NCBI RefSeq assembly: GCF_028330985.1
Contig: NZ_JAQMUE010000105.1
Span: 37,079 to 101,078, forward strand
Source of the DNA: Roseofilum reptotaenium CS-1145
GTDB lineage: Bacteria > Cyanobacteriota > Cyanobacteriia > Cyanobacteriales > Desertifilaceae
DNA: 64,000 nucleotides
Reading direction: 5' to 3'
The notes below the pieces were generated by a model that worked only from the letters and a program-made list of their open reading frames with translations, was not told the DNA's origin and made no database searches. The position numbers and the translations under genes are program-made. Position 1 is the first letter of the stretch, and each line of letters starts with the position of its first letter. Below, one piece after another: positions 33,606 to 41,142 of this stretch.

Positions 33606-34109
33606 ATGGCAGCTCCAGTTTATACAACTACAGCCAACCGATTTTATCTAAACTTTGAAGGTTTAGAAAACTTAGAAATAAAAAGTATGGCTGCTCTGAC
33701 CTATGAAGGTAAGGTAACCGGTGGAGATAAACCCATTCACTGTGGTAAACAGGGTGCAGGAAGACATACCACGATCGCCGGCTATGAAACCAACCCTTCT
33801 ATGACTATTGAAGTTTATGTGAATGACGATACCCAAGGAGCAGCGGCGCGACTATTTGAATGGTTTTTAGACGTGATGCCGAAAGATGAAGGGGGAAATG
33901 GAAATTGGGCGAACAGTCGTAAATCGGGTTCAATAATAGTCTTCGATCCAAGTAATGCTGAAGTCCTGCGATGGAATCTAGACCGAGCTTGGATCAAAAA
34001 ATATTCGGTTTCTGATGTCGATGCCACTTCTGGGGAATTAGTCATGGAAACCTATGAGTTTGTGGCCGAGAGAATCACCAAAGTGGTCTCTATGTCACAA
34101 GCCGCTTAG
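33606..34109 (+). CDS. Tail tube protein 1 (T4 gp19-like)
   Basis: 167 residues of the phage tail-tube family (gp19/Pvc1-like). NRFYLNFEGLENLEIKSMAALTYEGKV is the first tube strand pair, SMTIEVYVNDDTQGAAARLFEWFLDVMP the central helix region, and GSIIVFDPSNAEVLRWNLDRAWIKKYSVSDVDATSGELVMETYEFVAERI the conserved C-terminal strands. It forms the inner tube through which cargo leaves. The start has an upstream AAAAGGACAG. It follows the sheath gene by 83 bases with a hairpin between. Three different tube proteins are encoded in a row, as in other injection systems where they form the shaft and the tube-baseplate adaptor. Confidence 0.9.
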   Translation: MAAPVYTTTANRFYLNFEGLENLEIKSMAALTYEGKVTGGDKPIHCGKQGAGRHTTIAGYETNPSMTIEVYVNDDTQGAAARLFEWFLDVMPKDEGGNGNWANSRKSGSIIVFDPSNAEVLRWNLDRAWIKKYSVSDVDATSGELVMETYEFVAERITKVVSMSQAA

Positions 34110-34169
34110 ACCCTTAACTTCTCTACCCTTTCCCATCTAATCATAACCATCTAAAGCGGAGATGTAACT

Positions 34170-34670
34170 ATGGAGTATTTGACCCAAGCCCGGTTTTATT
34201 TTGAAGTGAAAGGCATTACGACCCTACAATTACAAAAAGTCAGTGGCCTTTCCATGAGCATTGAACCCGCAGCCGAAGGACAAGCTATTTATGCGGGTAA
34301 GAATGTGTCTGCTGGAACCCAAATTACACCATCTCATGTATCCTATGAGAATATGACCTTAGAGTTTGTCACAACCGTAGAAAATGATGCTCTAATTAAC
34401 TGGTACACAAATTCCCATCCCTCATCGATGACTGGGGGTACAACCACGGCTGTTGAAGAGGCTGGAGAGGCTTCTTTAATCATCTATAAGCAGAATGGCC
34501 AAGAAGGAGCAAGGTACAATATTACGGATGCTGTTCCCGCTAAATATACGACGACTCAGGCGAGTGCGGACAGTACGGATTTATTCAAGGAAACGATAGA
34601 AATTAGCCATACTGGGATTAGAAAAGTACCCACGGAAGGGACGCGGATTGCACCATTACCAACAACATAA
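34170..34670 (+). CDS. Tail tube protein 2 (T4 gp19-like)
   Basis: 166 residues of the same family as its neighbours: ARFYFEVKGITTLQLQKVSGLSMSIEP at the N-terminus, VSYENMTLEFVTTVENDALINWY in the middle, and ARYNITDAVPAKYTTTQASADSTDLFKETIEISHTGI near the end. The typical tube pattern of a strand reporting insertion around a sub-domain loop (AGKNVSAGTQ) is retained. GGAG lies eight bases before the ATG. It is followed by a terminator-like hairpin, so its product may be made in larger amounts than the third tube protein. Confidence 0.85.
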   Translation: MEYLTQARFYFEVKGITTLQLQKVSGLSMSIEPAAEGQAIYAGKNVSAGTQITPSHVSYENMTLEFVTTVENDALINWYTNSHPSSMTGGTTTAVEEAGEASLIIYKQNGQEGARYNITDAVPAKYTTTQASADSTDLFKETIEISHTGIRKVPTEGTRIAPLPTT

Positions 34671-34697
34671 ATTATAATTGAAGCAACTGAACTAACA

Positions 34698-34731
34698 CAG
34701 GCAAGGGTTTCATCCCTTGTCTGGTTGTTTT
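34698..34731 (+). terminator. Terminator-like hairpin between tube genes 2 and 3
   Basis: CAGGCAAGGG pairs with CCCTTGTCTG (one G-U pair) around TTTCAT and is followed by GTTGTTTT. It may act as a partial terminator that lowers expression of the genes downstream. Confidence 0.55.
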
Positions 34732-34760
34732 GACTGAAAAACGATCCGGATTGCCTGACT

Positions 34761-35354
34761 ATGCTACCTCGTTTTCCCAATATTAATCTATCTCGCCAAC
34801 CCGGTAGACAATACTCTAATATCTCTTCCAGGTTTTCTAGTCGGGGGAAAGATGCATTTGAAATTCAACGGAATTTGGCTGAAATCCTGACTGCGTGCCG
34901 GTTTTATGTAGAATTAACCTTAGATGGATCGAAAGATGGAGTCGATGGGTTATTCATGGAGTGCAAGGGATTTAAGGTGGCTCAAGAGGTGGTTGAGTTT
35001 ACTGAGGTTTTTCCAGAACCTTGGGGCAAAGCCAAGCGAGGAATGCTGTATACGTCTAAACTCCCTGGTGCTAAGACAACCATTGATAATATTAGTCTCC
35101 GGCGAGGGTTAAGTGGCTCGGAAACCCTCTGGAATTGGTTGAATGCGGTGCAAGAGGGCAATTGGGAAAAACAGCGACGCAATGGTTCCATTACTGTTTA
35201 TCGTCAGAATGGTAATATGGGCGCTTTATTTCAGTTTGAAAATGCTTGGCCCATTAGTTATAGTGTTACGGATAATGCGGCTTCAAGTTCCGAGTTGGCT
35301 TGCGAAGAGTTGGAAATAGCCTGTGAGGTGTTCAAGCGGGTTTCTCCTCCGTAG
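34761..35354 (+). CDS. Tail tube protein 3 (gp19-like, with N-terminal extension)
   Basis: 197 residues. A basic 35-residue N-terminal extension (RQPGRQYSNISSRFSSRGKD) precedes the tube fold: CRFYVELTLDGSKDGVDGLFMECKGFKVAQEVVEFTEVFPEPWG, TIDNISLRRGLSGSETLWNWLNAVQEG, RNGSITVYRQNGNMGALFQFENAWPISYSVTDNAASSSELACEELEIACE. The extension suggests an adaptor position, for example at the tube-baseplate junction like Pvc5. This is inferred. A family A repeat begins 29 bases after its stop, and the next small genes follow at 35513. Confidence 0.85.
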   Translation: MLPRFPNINLSRQPGRQYSNISSRFSSRGKDAFEIQRNLAEILTACRFYVELTLDGSKDGVDGLFMECKGFKVAQEVVEFTEVFPEPWGKAKRGMLYTSKLPGAKTTIDNISLRRGLSGSETLWNWLNAVQEGNWEKQRRNGSITVYRQNGNMGALFQFENAWPISYSVTDNAASSSELACEELEIACEVFKRVSPP

Positions 35355-35382
35355 TTCGAGAAACGGGGCATGGGGATGAGTG

Positions 35383-35432
35383 ATACAGCGCTTTGCGCTG
35401 GGGAATAGGAAATAGGGTTGTGGTACATGGAG
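35383..35432. repeat. Interspersed repeat, family A copy 2
   Basis: TACAGCGCTTTGCGCTGGGGAATAGG, then GGTTGTGGTACATGG; almost identical to the copies at 29773 and 56668. It separates tube gene 3 from the small tail genes. Confidence 0.6.
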
Positions 35433-35512
35433 AGAGAGCAGTCAAGCTTGTGTTTCATAACGCAAGCCAAGCGGTGTAAGATTTAAGCCCAATGAATTTA
35501 TCTTAATAGTTT

Positions 35513-35818
35513 ATGTTGCAAACTGAGTTTGATTTTACTTTACCGAAAGGCTATTTAGATTCCGATGGAAATCTTCACCGTCAGGGAAAGATGCGCCTCT
35601 CTCGTGCTATGGATGAAATTATCCCGATGCGCGATCCTAGGGTAATGGATAATCCGGCTTATGCGACGGTGATTATTTTGGCGCGAGTTATTGTTCAATT
35701 GGGAACCCTACAGGAAATTTCTCCAGCAGTCATAGAAAATATGTTTGCGGTAGATTTAAGCTATCTTCAAGATTTTTATCGTCAGATTAATGAGTTGGAA
35801 CCGGTAGAGAATGAGTGA
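35513..35818 (+). CDS. Small tail-assembly-like protein, copy 1
   Basis: 101 residues. FDFTLPKGYLDSDGNLHRQGKMRLSRAMDEIIPMRDPRVMDNPAYATVIILARVIVQLGTLQEISPAVIENMFAVDLSYLQDFYRQIN has the form of phage tail assembly chaperone-like proteins encoded after tube genes in injection-system loci. It is a paralogue of the next gene (same TLPKG, D-E-I-I, ARVI-QLGTL and VDLSYL/VDLDYL positions). It overlaps the next gene by eight bases, so translation is coupled. The exact role in assembly is not known to me. Confidence 0.7.
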   Translation: MLQTEFDFTLPKGYLDSDGNLHRQGKMRLSRAMDEIIPMRDPRVMDNPAYATVIILARVIVQLGTLQEISPAVIENMFAVDLSYLQDFYRQINELEPVENE

Positions 35819-36140
35819 GGAAATGGATGATTCGATGGGTTTTGCCTTTGTTTTACCTAAAGGGTTGGTGGACGAAGGGGGAAAGGTTCATCGAGAAGGG
35901 GTGATGCGTTTCGCGACTGCAAAAGATGAGATAATTGGCGATCGCCACCCCAATGTCTTTGACTACCCAGATTATCGCGCTCTCGTCATGCTCTCGCGCA
36001 CGATCGAACAACTCGGTACACTCCCCTCTGTAACACCAGAAGCCTTAGAAAATCTATTTTTAGTCGATTTAGATTACTTACTCGATCTATACAACAGCAT
36101 TAACCCTGCGGAAGCAGAATTAGTGATGCTGGGGGAGTAA
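35811..36140 (+). CDS. Small tail-assembly-like protein, copy 2
   Basis: 109 residues, paralogous to the gene before it: FVLPKGLVDEGGKVHREGVMRFATAKDEIIGDRHPNVFDYPDYRALVMLSRTIEQLGTLPSVTPEALENLFLVDLDYLLDLYNSIN. GAGTGAGGAAATG gives two near starts (ATG at 35811 and 35823). Its TAA overlaps the frame of a third small gene that lacks an ordinary start codon. The pair probably arose by tandem duplication in the injection-system locus. Confidence 0.7.
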   Translation: MSEEMDDSMGFAFVLPKGLVDEGGKVHREGVMRFATAKDEIIGDRHPNVFDYPDYRALVMLSRTIEQLGTLPSVTPEALENLFLVDLDYLLDLYNSINPAEAELVMLGE

Positions 36141-36289
36141 CTGGCTACCCCCTACCCCAGTTATATCGGGAGGTAGCCTTTATCGCTTTTCATTTTCACT
36201 GGTCTAGAGCAGAAATTTTAGCTCTAGAGCATCAGGAGCGTCAGCAATGGGTTGTTGAAATTGCCGGTATGTTAAATCCGGAAGAATAG
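36137..36289 (+). CDS. DUF6760-like small injection-system protein without a standard start codon
   Basis: An open frame encoding TGYPLPQLYREVAFIAFHFHW, then SRAEILALEHQERQQWVVEIAGMLNPEE. The pattern REVAFIA-HFHW-EI-LEH-R-W-EI is that of the short DUF6760-type proteins found after tail genes in cyanobacterial and actinobacterial injection-system loci. The expected start position, overlapping the stop of the previous gene, reads GTA instead of GTG. Back to the in-frame TAA at 36101-36103 there is no ATG, GTG or TTG; only an ATT at 36119. Either the start was lost by one base change, or a rare codon is used through coupling. Confidence 0.6.
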   Translation, partial: VTGYPLPQLYREVAFIAFHFHWSRAEILALEHQERQQWVVEIAGMLNPEE

Positions 36290-36320
36290 AGCGCTTCGCG
36301 CTAAGGAATAGGAAATAGGC
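36288..36320. repeat. Interspersed repeat, family A copy 3 (short)
   Basis: AGAGCGCTTCGCGCTAAGGAATAGGAAATAGG directly follows the DUF6760-like stop. Same palindromic core and tail as the other family A copies. Confidence 0.5.
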
Positions 36321-36640
36321 AAGAGTAAATCATTGTAGTGGACTGTTCCATCTAAAATAGTGCTTTGTTTGTAGTAAGCACGAAGAGTGCTTAAAAGCAT
36401 AGCTAGAGATTGCTCAAGCCCTCACTACGAACAACATCTAATTTGATGCAATAGATTTCCTTCGTTGTTGCGCTTTAGCGCTCTGAACATTTTAGGGCTG
36501 AAGCGCAACAACGAATTGCAGCTCATGCACTATTTTAGGTGAAACAATCAACTACACTCCTCCCATGCCCCCATTCCCCCACGGAGAGAGCAAAGCGCTG
36601 TAAGATGGGAGAGTTAGTGAAACCTCACACTGCATAGGTA
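36321..36640. repeat. Repeat-rich gap with a 20-base inverted repeat
   Basis: No gene is seen between the injection-system locus and rnc. The gap holds GTAGTAAGCAC...GTGCTTA and CCTCACTACGAAC blocks, which resemble common cyanobacterial interspersed repeats, then a strong imperfect hairpin at 36461-36515 (TCGTTGTTGCGCTT on one arm, AAGCGCAACAACGA on the other, loop about 25), and a second inverted family A core (CAAAGCGCTGTA near 36592). Confidence 0.5.
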
Positions 36641-37378
36641 ATGTCTAGTTCTGTCCCTGAAGAAGTTAGTTATCCACGAAGACAACGGCAGTTGCAGAGT
36701 GTCATTCTGAAACTGGGGTTACCAGAAAGCTCCCCAGTGCAATGGCATTTACTCGATAAAGCGCTGACCCATCCGAGTATATCGTCCACAGAAAACTATG
36801 AGCAGTTGGAGTTTATTGGCGATGCGGTGGTTCGGATTGCGGCTTCAGAATTATTGATGGAATTGTATCCGGATGCGTCGGTGGGAGAATTTTCAGCCAT
36901 TCGGAAAATTTTGGTGAGCGATCGCACGTTAGCCCAGTTAGCTGATAGTTACAGTTTAGAACAAGACTTGCTCATGGATCGGGGCACAGCCAGCGATAAA
37001 CTCGGCCGTTCGTCCCGTCTCGCGGATGCCTTTGAAGCCATTTTAGGGGCACTGTACTTGAGTACTCATACCCTGGAACTGATCCGACCTTGGCTTGATA
37101 GTCATTTTACTGTGCTGTCTACAGAGATTCGTAAAGATCCGGCTCGACGAGATTATAAATCAGCTCTGCAAGAATGGACTCAAGCCGTTCATAAGGTTTT
37201 ACCCGAATATAAACTGATTACGGTAGAATCGCAAAAACGGACAGCCGAACCCTTTACGGCTCAGGTTTGGGTGCAGGGAGAACCTTACGGTACAGGAAAA
37301 GGGCGATCGCGCAAAGCGGCTGAACAAGCGGCGGCTCAAGATGCCTTATTTAAGATCAAAACCACTGAAGAGGGGTGA
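36641..37378 (+). CDS. rnc: Ribonuclease III
   Basis: 245 residues; cuts double-stranded RNA in rRNA and mRNA processing. The catalytic signature is NYEQLEFIGDAVVR (about 52-65; the usual form is ERLEFLGDAVL), with the second acidic helix SSRLADAFEAILGALYL near 130. The C-terminal dsRNA-binding domain carries FTAQVWVQGEPYGTGKGRSRKAAEQAAAQDAL. Both domains are complete. Cyanobacteria usually have two or three RNase III homologues, so this may be one of several. The ATG has no strong ribosome site. The gene is only 12 bases from the following oxidoreductase, so they may be cotranscribed. Confidence 0.93.
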   Translation: MSSSVPEEVSYPRRQRQLQSVILKLGLPESSPVQWHLLDKALTHPSISSTENYEQLEFIGDAVVRIAASELLMELYPDASVGEFSAIRKILVSDRTLAQLADSYSLEQDLLMDRGTASDKLGRSSRLADAFEAILGALYLSTHTLELIRPWLDSHFTVLSTEIRKDPARRDYKSALQEWTQAVHKVLPEYKLITVESQKRTAEPFTAQVWVQGEPYGTGKGRSRKAAEQAAAQDALFKIKTTEEG

Positions 37379-37390
37379 AAAAAATACAGC

Positions 37391-38374
37391 GTGGATAAAC
37401 CATTTAAGATTGCCATTTTGGGCGCGGGTCGATGGGGAAACCATTTAATCCGTAATTTCCTCGAACATCCCCAGACGGAAGTTGTAGCAGTGGTAGACCC
37501 CAACTCTGACCGACGAGAGGCGATCAAAAATCGGTATAATATGCCTGACTCAGTGCAGTTAACCGATGACTGGCAGGGAGTTTTGGCGCGTCCAGAAGTG
37601 GAATTAGTGGCGATCGCCACCCCCGCATCCACCCACTACGACATCATTAAATACGCCCTCACTCAGAATTGTCAGGTATTAGCCGAAAAACCCCTCACCC
37701 TAGATGCCGAAGAATGTCTAGAGCTGTGTCGTCTAGCGGAAACCCAACAGCGCCAGCTTGTAGTCGATCATACCTATCTGTTTCATCCCGTGGTGCAGCA
37801 AGGAAAAGAGGCACTCTCTTCTGGAGCAGTCGGAGACCTACGCTATGGATATGCAGCCCGCACCCATTTAGGCCCCGTGCGCCAAGATGTAGATGCGCTC
37901 TGGGACTTAGCCATCCACGATCTCGCTATCTTTAATTACTGGTTAGGGGAAACCCCCGTAGAAGTTGAGGCTACCGCCGACACCTGGTTACAACCCGGTT
38001 TCCCCGATGTAGTTTGGGTGAAACTCCTCTATCCGAGTGGATTTAAAGCTACCATTCACCTCTGTTGGCTCAACCCAGATAAACAACGCCGTTTAGCCGT
38101 GGTTGGGTCTCAAGGGACGTTGATTTTTGATGAACTCAGTGCCGATCCTCTGATTGTGCAACAGGGACAGTTTGACATTGAAGACGGAAATTTTACCCCA
38201 GTTGGCATGAACCGGGAGGTACTTTCACCTCCTCCAGGAGAACCCTTAAAACAAGTCTGCGATCATTTTCTCCAGTGTGTCCGCCATAATCAACCGTCTC
38301 CCCACTCCTCCGGATGGGTGGGAGCCGACCTAGTTCGCACTCTGCAACAGATTCAATCAAAAATGAACGGCTAG
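37391..38374 (+). CDS. Gfo/Idh/MocA family oxidoreductase
   Basis: 327 residues with a GTG start. The N-terminal Rossmann fold has IAILGAGRWGNHLIRNF, then IATPASTHYDIIKYAL and VLAEKPLTLDAEECLEL; the E-K-P is the catalytic lysine motif of the family. The C-terminal half carries DLAIHDLAIFNYWLG (His at the substrate site). It is an NAD(P)-dependent sugar or cofactor oxidoreductase; the substrate cannot be told from sequence. It is 12 bases downstream of rnc, a link that is probably transcriptional rather than functional. Confidence 0.9.
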   Translation: MDKPFKIAILGAGRWGNHLIRNFLEHPQTEVVAVVDPNSDRREAIKNRYNMPDSVQLTDDWQGVLARPEVELVAIATPASTHYDIIKYALTQNCQVLAEKPLTLDAEECLELCRLAETQQRQLVVDHTYLFHPVVQQGKEALSSGAVGDLRYGYAARTHLGPVRQDVDALWDLAIHDLAIFNYWLGETPVEVEATADTWLQPGFPDVVWVKLLYPSGFKATIHLCWLNPDKQRRLAVVGSQGTLIFDELSADPLIVQQGQFDIEDGNFTPVGMNREVLSPPPGEPLKQVCDHFLQCVRHNQPSPHSSGWVGADLVRTLQQIQSKMNG

Positions 38375-38381
38375 TCCAGTT

Positions 38382-38432
38382 AAATTGTTAATTATTTATG
38401 TGAATTATTTAATTGTTAATTGATATTCTTAT
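38382..38432. repeat. AT-rich interspersed repeat (family D, second copy)
   Basis: AATTGTTAATTATT and AATTGTTAATTGATAT are the reverse complement of the units at 490-553. It lies between two genes and has no coding content. Confidence 0.4.
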
Positions 38433-38505
38433 CGATGTTGCCAACAACAATTCTACTCCCTTTATTTGATAAACTACAGTTAAGAGGCTCAGGAGTGCCA
38501 ACCCT

Positions 38506-39516
38506 ATGATACAAGTTAAAGCTAAAGCTGCCCAATGTGCTAAAGCTGCCCTGGAAAGCTATCAATTTGAAGTGAGTAGCCCTCAAGACTATGATTGTCT
38601 AATTAAGGTTCAATCCTGTGGGCTTTGTCACTCAGATATTCATATTATTGATAATGATTGGGACATATCCGATTATCCTGTGGTTCCAGGTCATGAAGTT
38701 ATCGGAGAAGTCGAGGAAGTTGGATCTCAGGTCAAACACCTGAAAGTTGGCGATCGCGTCGGAGTCGGTTGGCAAAAAAGTGCCTGTCTCCAATGTCCGC
38801 AATGTCTCAAAGGTAACGAAAACCTCTGTAAAGAAAACGAGCCGCTCATTATTCCTGGCCCTGGTGGTTTTGCCAGCTACCTACTCACTGACTCTCGGTT
38901 TGCCTTCCCCATTCCCCAAGACATTGACCCCACCCATGCCGGCCCTCTACTCTGTGGTGGAATCACGGTATATTCTGGACTACGTCATGCAGGCATGACC
39001 TCCGGACAGGAAATCGGTATTATTGGGGTTGGGGGTTTAGGCCACATGGCAGTTCAATTTGCTCACCGCTTAGGAAACCGAGTTACTGTTTTTACAACTT
39101 CTGAAGATAAAGCCGAATTTGCCAAAACCCTCGGAGCCGATGAGACCATTGTCGTGGGTCGTGGAGAAAGTCCACCCACGCCGAAAAATTACTTGAATAT
39201 TCTCTTAAGTACCGCTCCAGCTAACCTAGATTGGGCGGCCTATGTTGAATACTTAGATGCGGATGGTACTTTATGCTTTGTGGGAGTTAGTGATGCACCT
39301 TTAACTCTACCCTTGTTCTCTCTCCTTTCCCAGCGTCGCCGAATTATGGCATCACCCATTGGTGGCCGAGCAATCATGAATGAAATGCTTAATGTTGCCG
39401 CTCAATACAAAATTGCGCCGATTATCGAGACCTATCCCCTAGAAGAGATTAATATAGCCTTGGATCGAGTGCGATCGAATCAGGTACGCTATCGAGCGGT
39501 ACTCACCATGGATTAA
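38506..39516 (+). CDS. Zinc-dependent alcohol dehydrogenase (MDR family, AdhC/CAD-like)
   Basis: 336 residues. The catalytic zinc site is CGLCHSD (about 36-42) with PGHEVIGEVEEVG. The structural zinc lobe has four cysteines in CLQCPQCLKGNENLC, and the NADP-binding motif is IIGVGGLGHMAVQFA. The HSD after the first zinc Cys is typical of YahK/cinnamyl-alcohol-type NADPH aldehyde reductases, which reduce many aldehydes. Nothing is missing. It stands alone between two interspersed repeats. Confidence 0.92.
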   Translation: MIQVKAKAAQCAKAALESYQFEVSSPQDYDCLIKVQSCGLCHSDIHIIDNDWDISDYPVVPGHEVIGEVEEVGSQVKHLKVGDRVGVGWQKSACLQCPQCLKGNENLCKENEPLIIPGPGGFASYLLTDSRFAFPIPQDIDPTHAGPLLCGGITVYSGLRHAGMTSGQEIGIIGVGGLGHMAVQFAHRLGNRVTVFTTSEDKAEFAKTLGADETIVVGRGESPPTPKNYLNILLSTAPANLDWAAYVEYLDADGTLCFVGVSDAPLTLPLFSLLSQRRRIMASPIGGRAIMNEMLNVAAQYKIAPIIETYPLEEINIALDRVRSNQVRYRAVLTMD

Positions 39517-39526
39517 ACTCAAACCA

Positions 39527-39630
39527 TCTATAGCGTTTCTCTCTTCTATGAGGTACAGCTTGAAGCCTTAGAACCTAAGCCATACAAGCTATTGCTATTC
39601 GTGCCTATTGCCTAGCGCGAAGCACTATAG
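39527..39630. repeat. Interspersed repeat, family B copy 2, with short terminal inverted repeats
   Basis: Starts CTATAGCGTTTCTCTCTTC and ends GCGCGAAGCACTATAG; the ends form an imperfect inverted repeat (CTATAG-G-TT) around the shared core TTGAAGCCTTAGA-CCTAAGC-ATACAAGCTATT. It resembles a MITE-like element. Confidence 0.6.
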
Positions 39631-39659
39631 ATGCTTCTTGCTATTAATGACGCTGCGGA

Positions 39660-40967
39660 TTATTTCCCATTCTTGATATATTCTTGAATCACTCGATTGA
39701 GAAATAATTGCCGCGTTTCTTCTTCCATCTCTAGAAAAAATCGCCGATGGAGTGATTGGATAATCTGGAATAACTCAACGGGAGGAAAGGAGTTAAGTTG
39801 TAAAAGTTGAGATAGATTAACGGGTGCAGTTAGCGTCCCTAATTGACCCAAAATTGTTTGTTCGGGTGTGCTTAACTGCTGAAATTGTTGGTCGAGGTGT
39901 CCCTGCAAAGATTCCGATACAATCAGGGTTTCATAGGCTAAAAAGTCTGCTACTCGACCGGCAAATAGTTCTCGGATGGAGGTTGCGGTTAAGATTAACC
40001 ATAGGGGATTGCCTTGGTAACGGTCAATGAGTTGAGTCCAAACTTCGCGATCGCATAAACCTTGCTCTTCCAAAAGATCTTTGGCTGCATCGCCTAAACC
40101 GGGTAAGATGAGCGATCGCACCGCATCATTCGCTATTTCCCAACGCTCTATCTCCACTGGCTTTTCGGTCGAGAGTAAGATAACACAACTTTGGTGAGGA
40201 ATTTCGGCGATCGCCTGCAAAAACGCTTCACCCCCTTTATCCCTGCACAAAAGATGCCCATCGTCAAGCACAATTAAGCAGCGAAACTGACGCAACTGTG
40301 TGAGCAGTTGGGAAATTTGGGTTTCCATACCCTCTGGAATGGGGCTATTGGGCGTGAAAATAGCTAGAATATTGGCTACTACAGCGCGGAAATCGGCATA
40401 AAAGCGCAAACTGCGATAGATGGCATATTGGAACTGGGTTTTATGGTTCTCCAGCCAATGTAAGGCTAACGTGGTTTTACCGATTCCGCTGAAGCCGAGG
40501 AGGGCAAATAGGCGACAGTGTTTGGGGATGAGAGTGCGATCGAGAACAGCCAATTCTTCCGTTCTTCCATAACACTTTAACCGTTCTGGCGCATTGCCTA
40601 AATCTACATAAAGTTGCCTTTGTTCTTGATTTTGGGAATGGTTATTTTTCTGATGATATTCTGGACAAATATTGAGATTATTAACCGTTGCGTTAAAAAT
40701 AGCTGAAGCCGAATAATGATTATTTACAATAGCGCGAAAATTAGCCTTACTAACCTCTTTTCCTAACCCTTCCGAGAGCAACTTCCACAACTCGGAACCC
40801 ACATCGCGCACCTGACCTTCGCTGGTATAGATATGCTCTGCGATCGTTCCATAGGTTTCTCCTCGTAGCGTTCCCTGAAGTATGGCTTTTTGCAGATAGT
40901 CCAGATGCTTACCCGTCTGAGCAAAAACCAGCTCATCAGCCAGTTTTAACACTTCCATGATATCCAT
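39660..40967 (-). CDS. NB-ARC (STAND) NTPase with N-terminal vMAP-type HTH, second paralogue
   Basis: 435 residues and the same architecture as the protein at 5196-6614. Residues 1-80 form the vMAP-type HTH (LADELVFAQTGKHLDYLQKAILQGTLRGETYGTIAEHIYTSEGQVRDVGSELW). After a short linker the NB-ARC has Walker A GFSGIGKTT (158-166), Walker B VLDDGH (about 233-238) and a GLPL-like PLWLILTATSI. It stops after the winged-helix region (LFLNRVIQEYIKNGK), so there is no sensor repeat. Role as a signalling or defence switch is inferred. It is isolated, and its leader contains a strong minus-strand terminator hairpin at 41046-41080. Confidence 0.8.
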   Translation of the reverse strand: MDIMEVLKLADELVFAQTGKHLDYLQKAILQGTLRGETYGTIAEHIYTSEGQVRDVGSELWKLLSEGLGKEVSKANFRAIVNNHYSASAIFNATVNNLNICPEYHQKNNHSQNQEQRQLYVDLGNAPERLKCYGRTEELAVLDRTLIPKHCRLFALLGFSGIGKTTLALHWLENHKTQFQYAIYRSLRFYADFRAVVANILAIFTPNSPIPEGMETQISQLLTQLRQFRCLIVLDDGHLLCRDKGGEAFLQAIAEIPHQSCVILLSTEKPVEIERWEIANDAVRSLILPGLGDAAKDLLEEQGLCDREVWTQLIDRYQGNPLWLILTATSIRELFAGRVADFLAYETLIVSESLQGHLDQQFQQLSTPEQTILGQLGTLTAPVNLSQLLQLNSFPPVELFQIIQSLHRRFFLEMEEETRQLFLNRVIQEYIKNGK

Positions 40968-41045
40968 AAATCCCAGAAAGTACGAAGGCTGGAGTTATTG
41001 TAGCCTATTTTTCCGACATTGCCGACACATCCGACCCAATTTCCT

Positions 41046-41080
41046 AAAAAAAAACGCCCGATCCTTCCGACTGGATCGGG
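41046..41080 (-). terminator. Rho-independent terminator in the leader of the NB-ARC gene (minus strand)
   Basis: On the minus strand CCCGATCC pairs with GGATCGGG around an 8-base loop and is followed by CG and nine T. It lies 79 bases before the NB-ARC start codon. No minus-strand gene ends here, so it could be an attenuator or the 3' end of a small RNA. Confidence 0.6.
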
Positions 41081-41142
41081 GTGTATGAATTATTTCATAA
41101 TTGGACTAGAATTCAGTATTCTTGTTTGGTAGGTCATTGATT

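Noticed and set aside
27745..36289. A complete prophage
   Set aside because: Capsid, terminase, portal, integrase and lysis genes are absent; the AAA ATPase plus Pvc16-like cap and multiple tubes fit an injection system instead.
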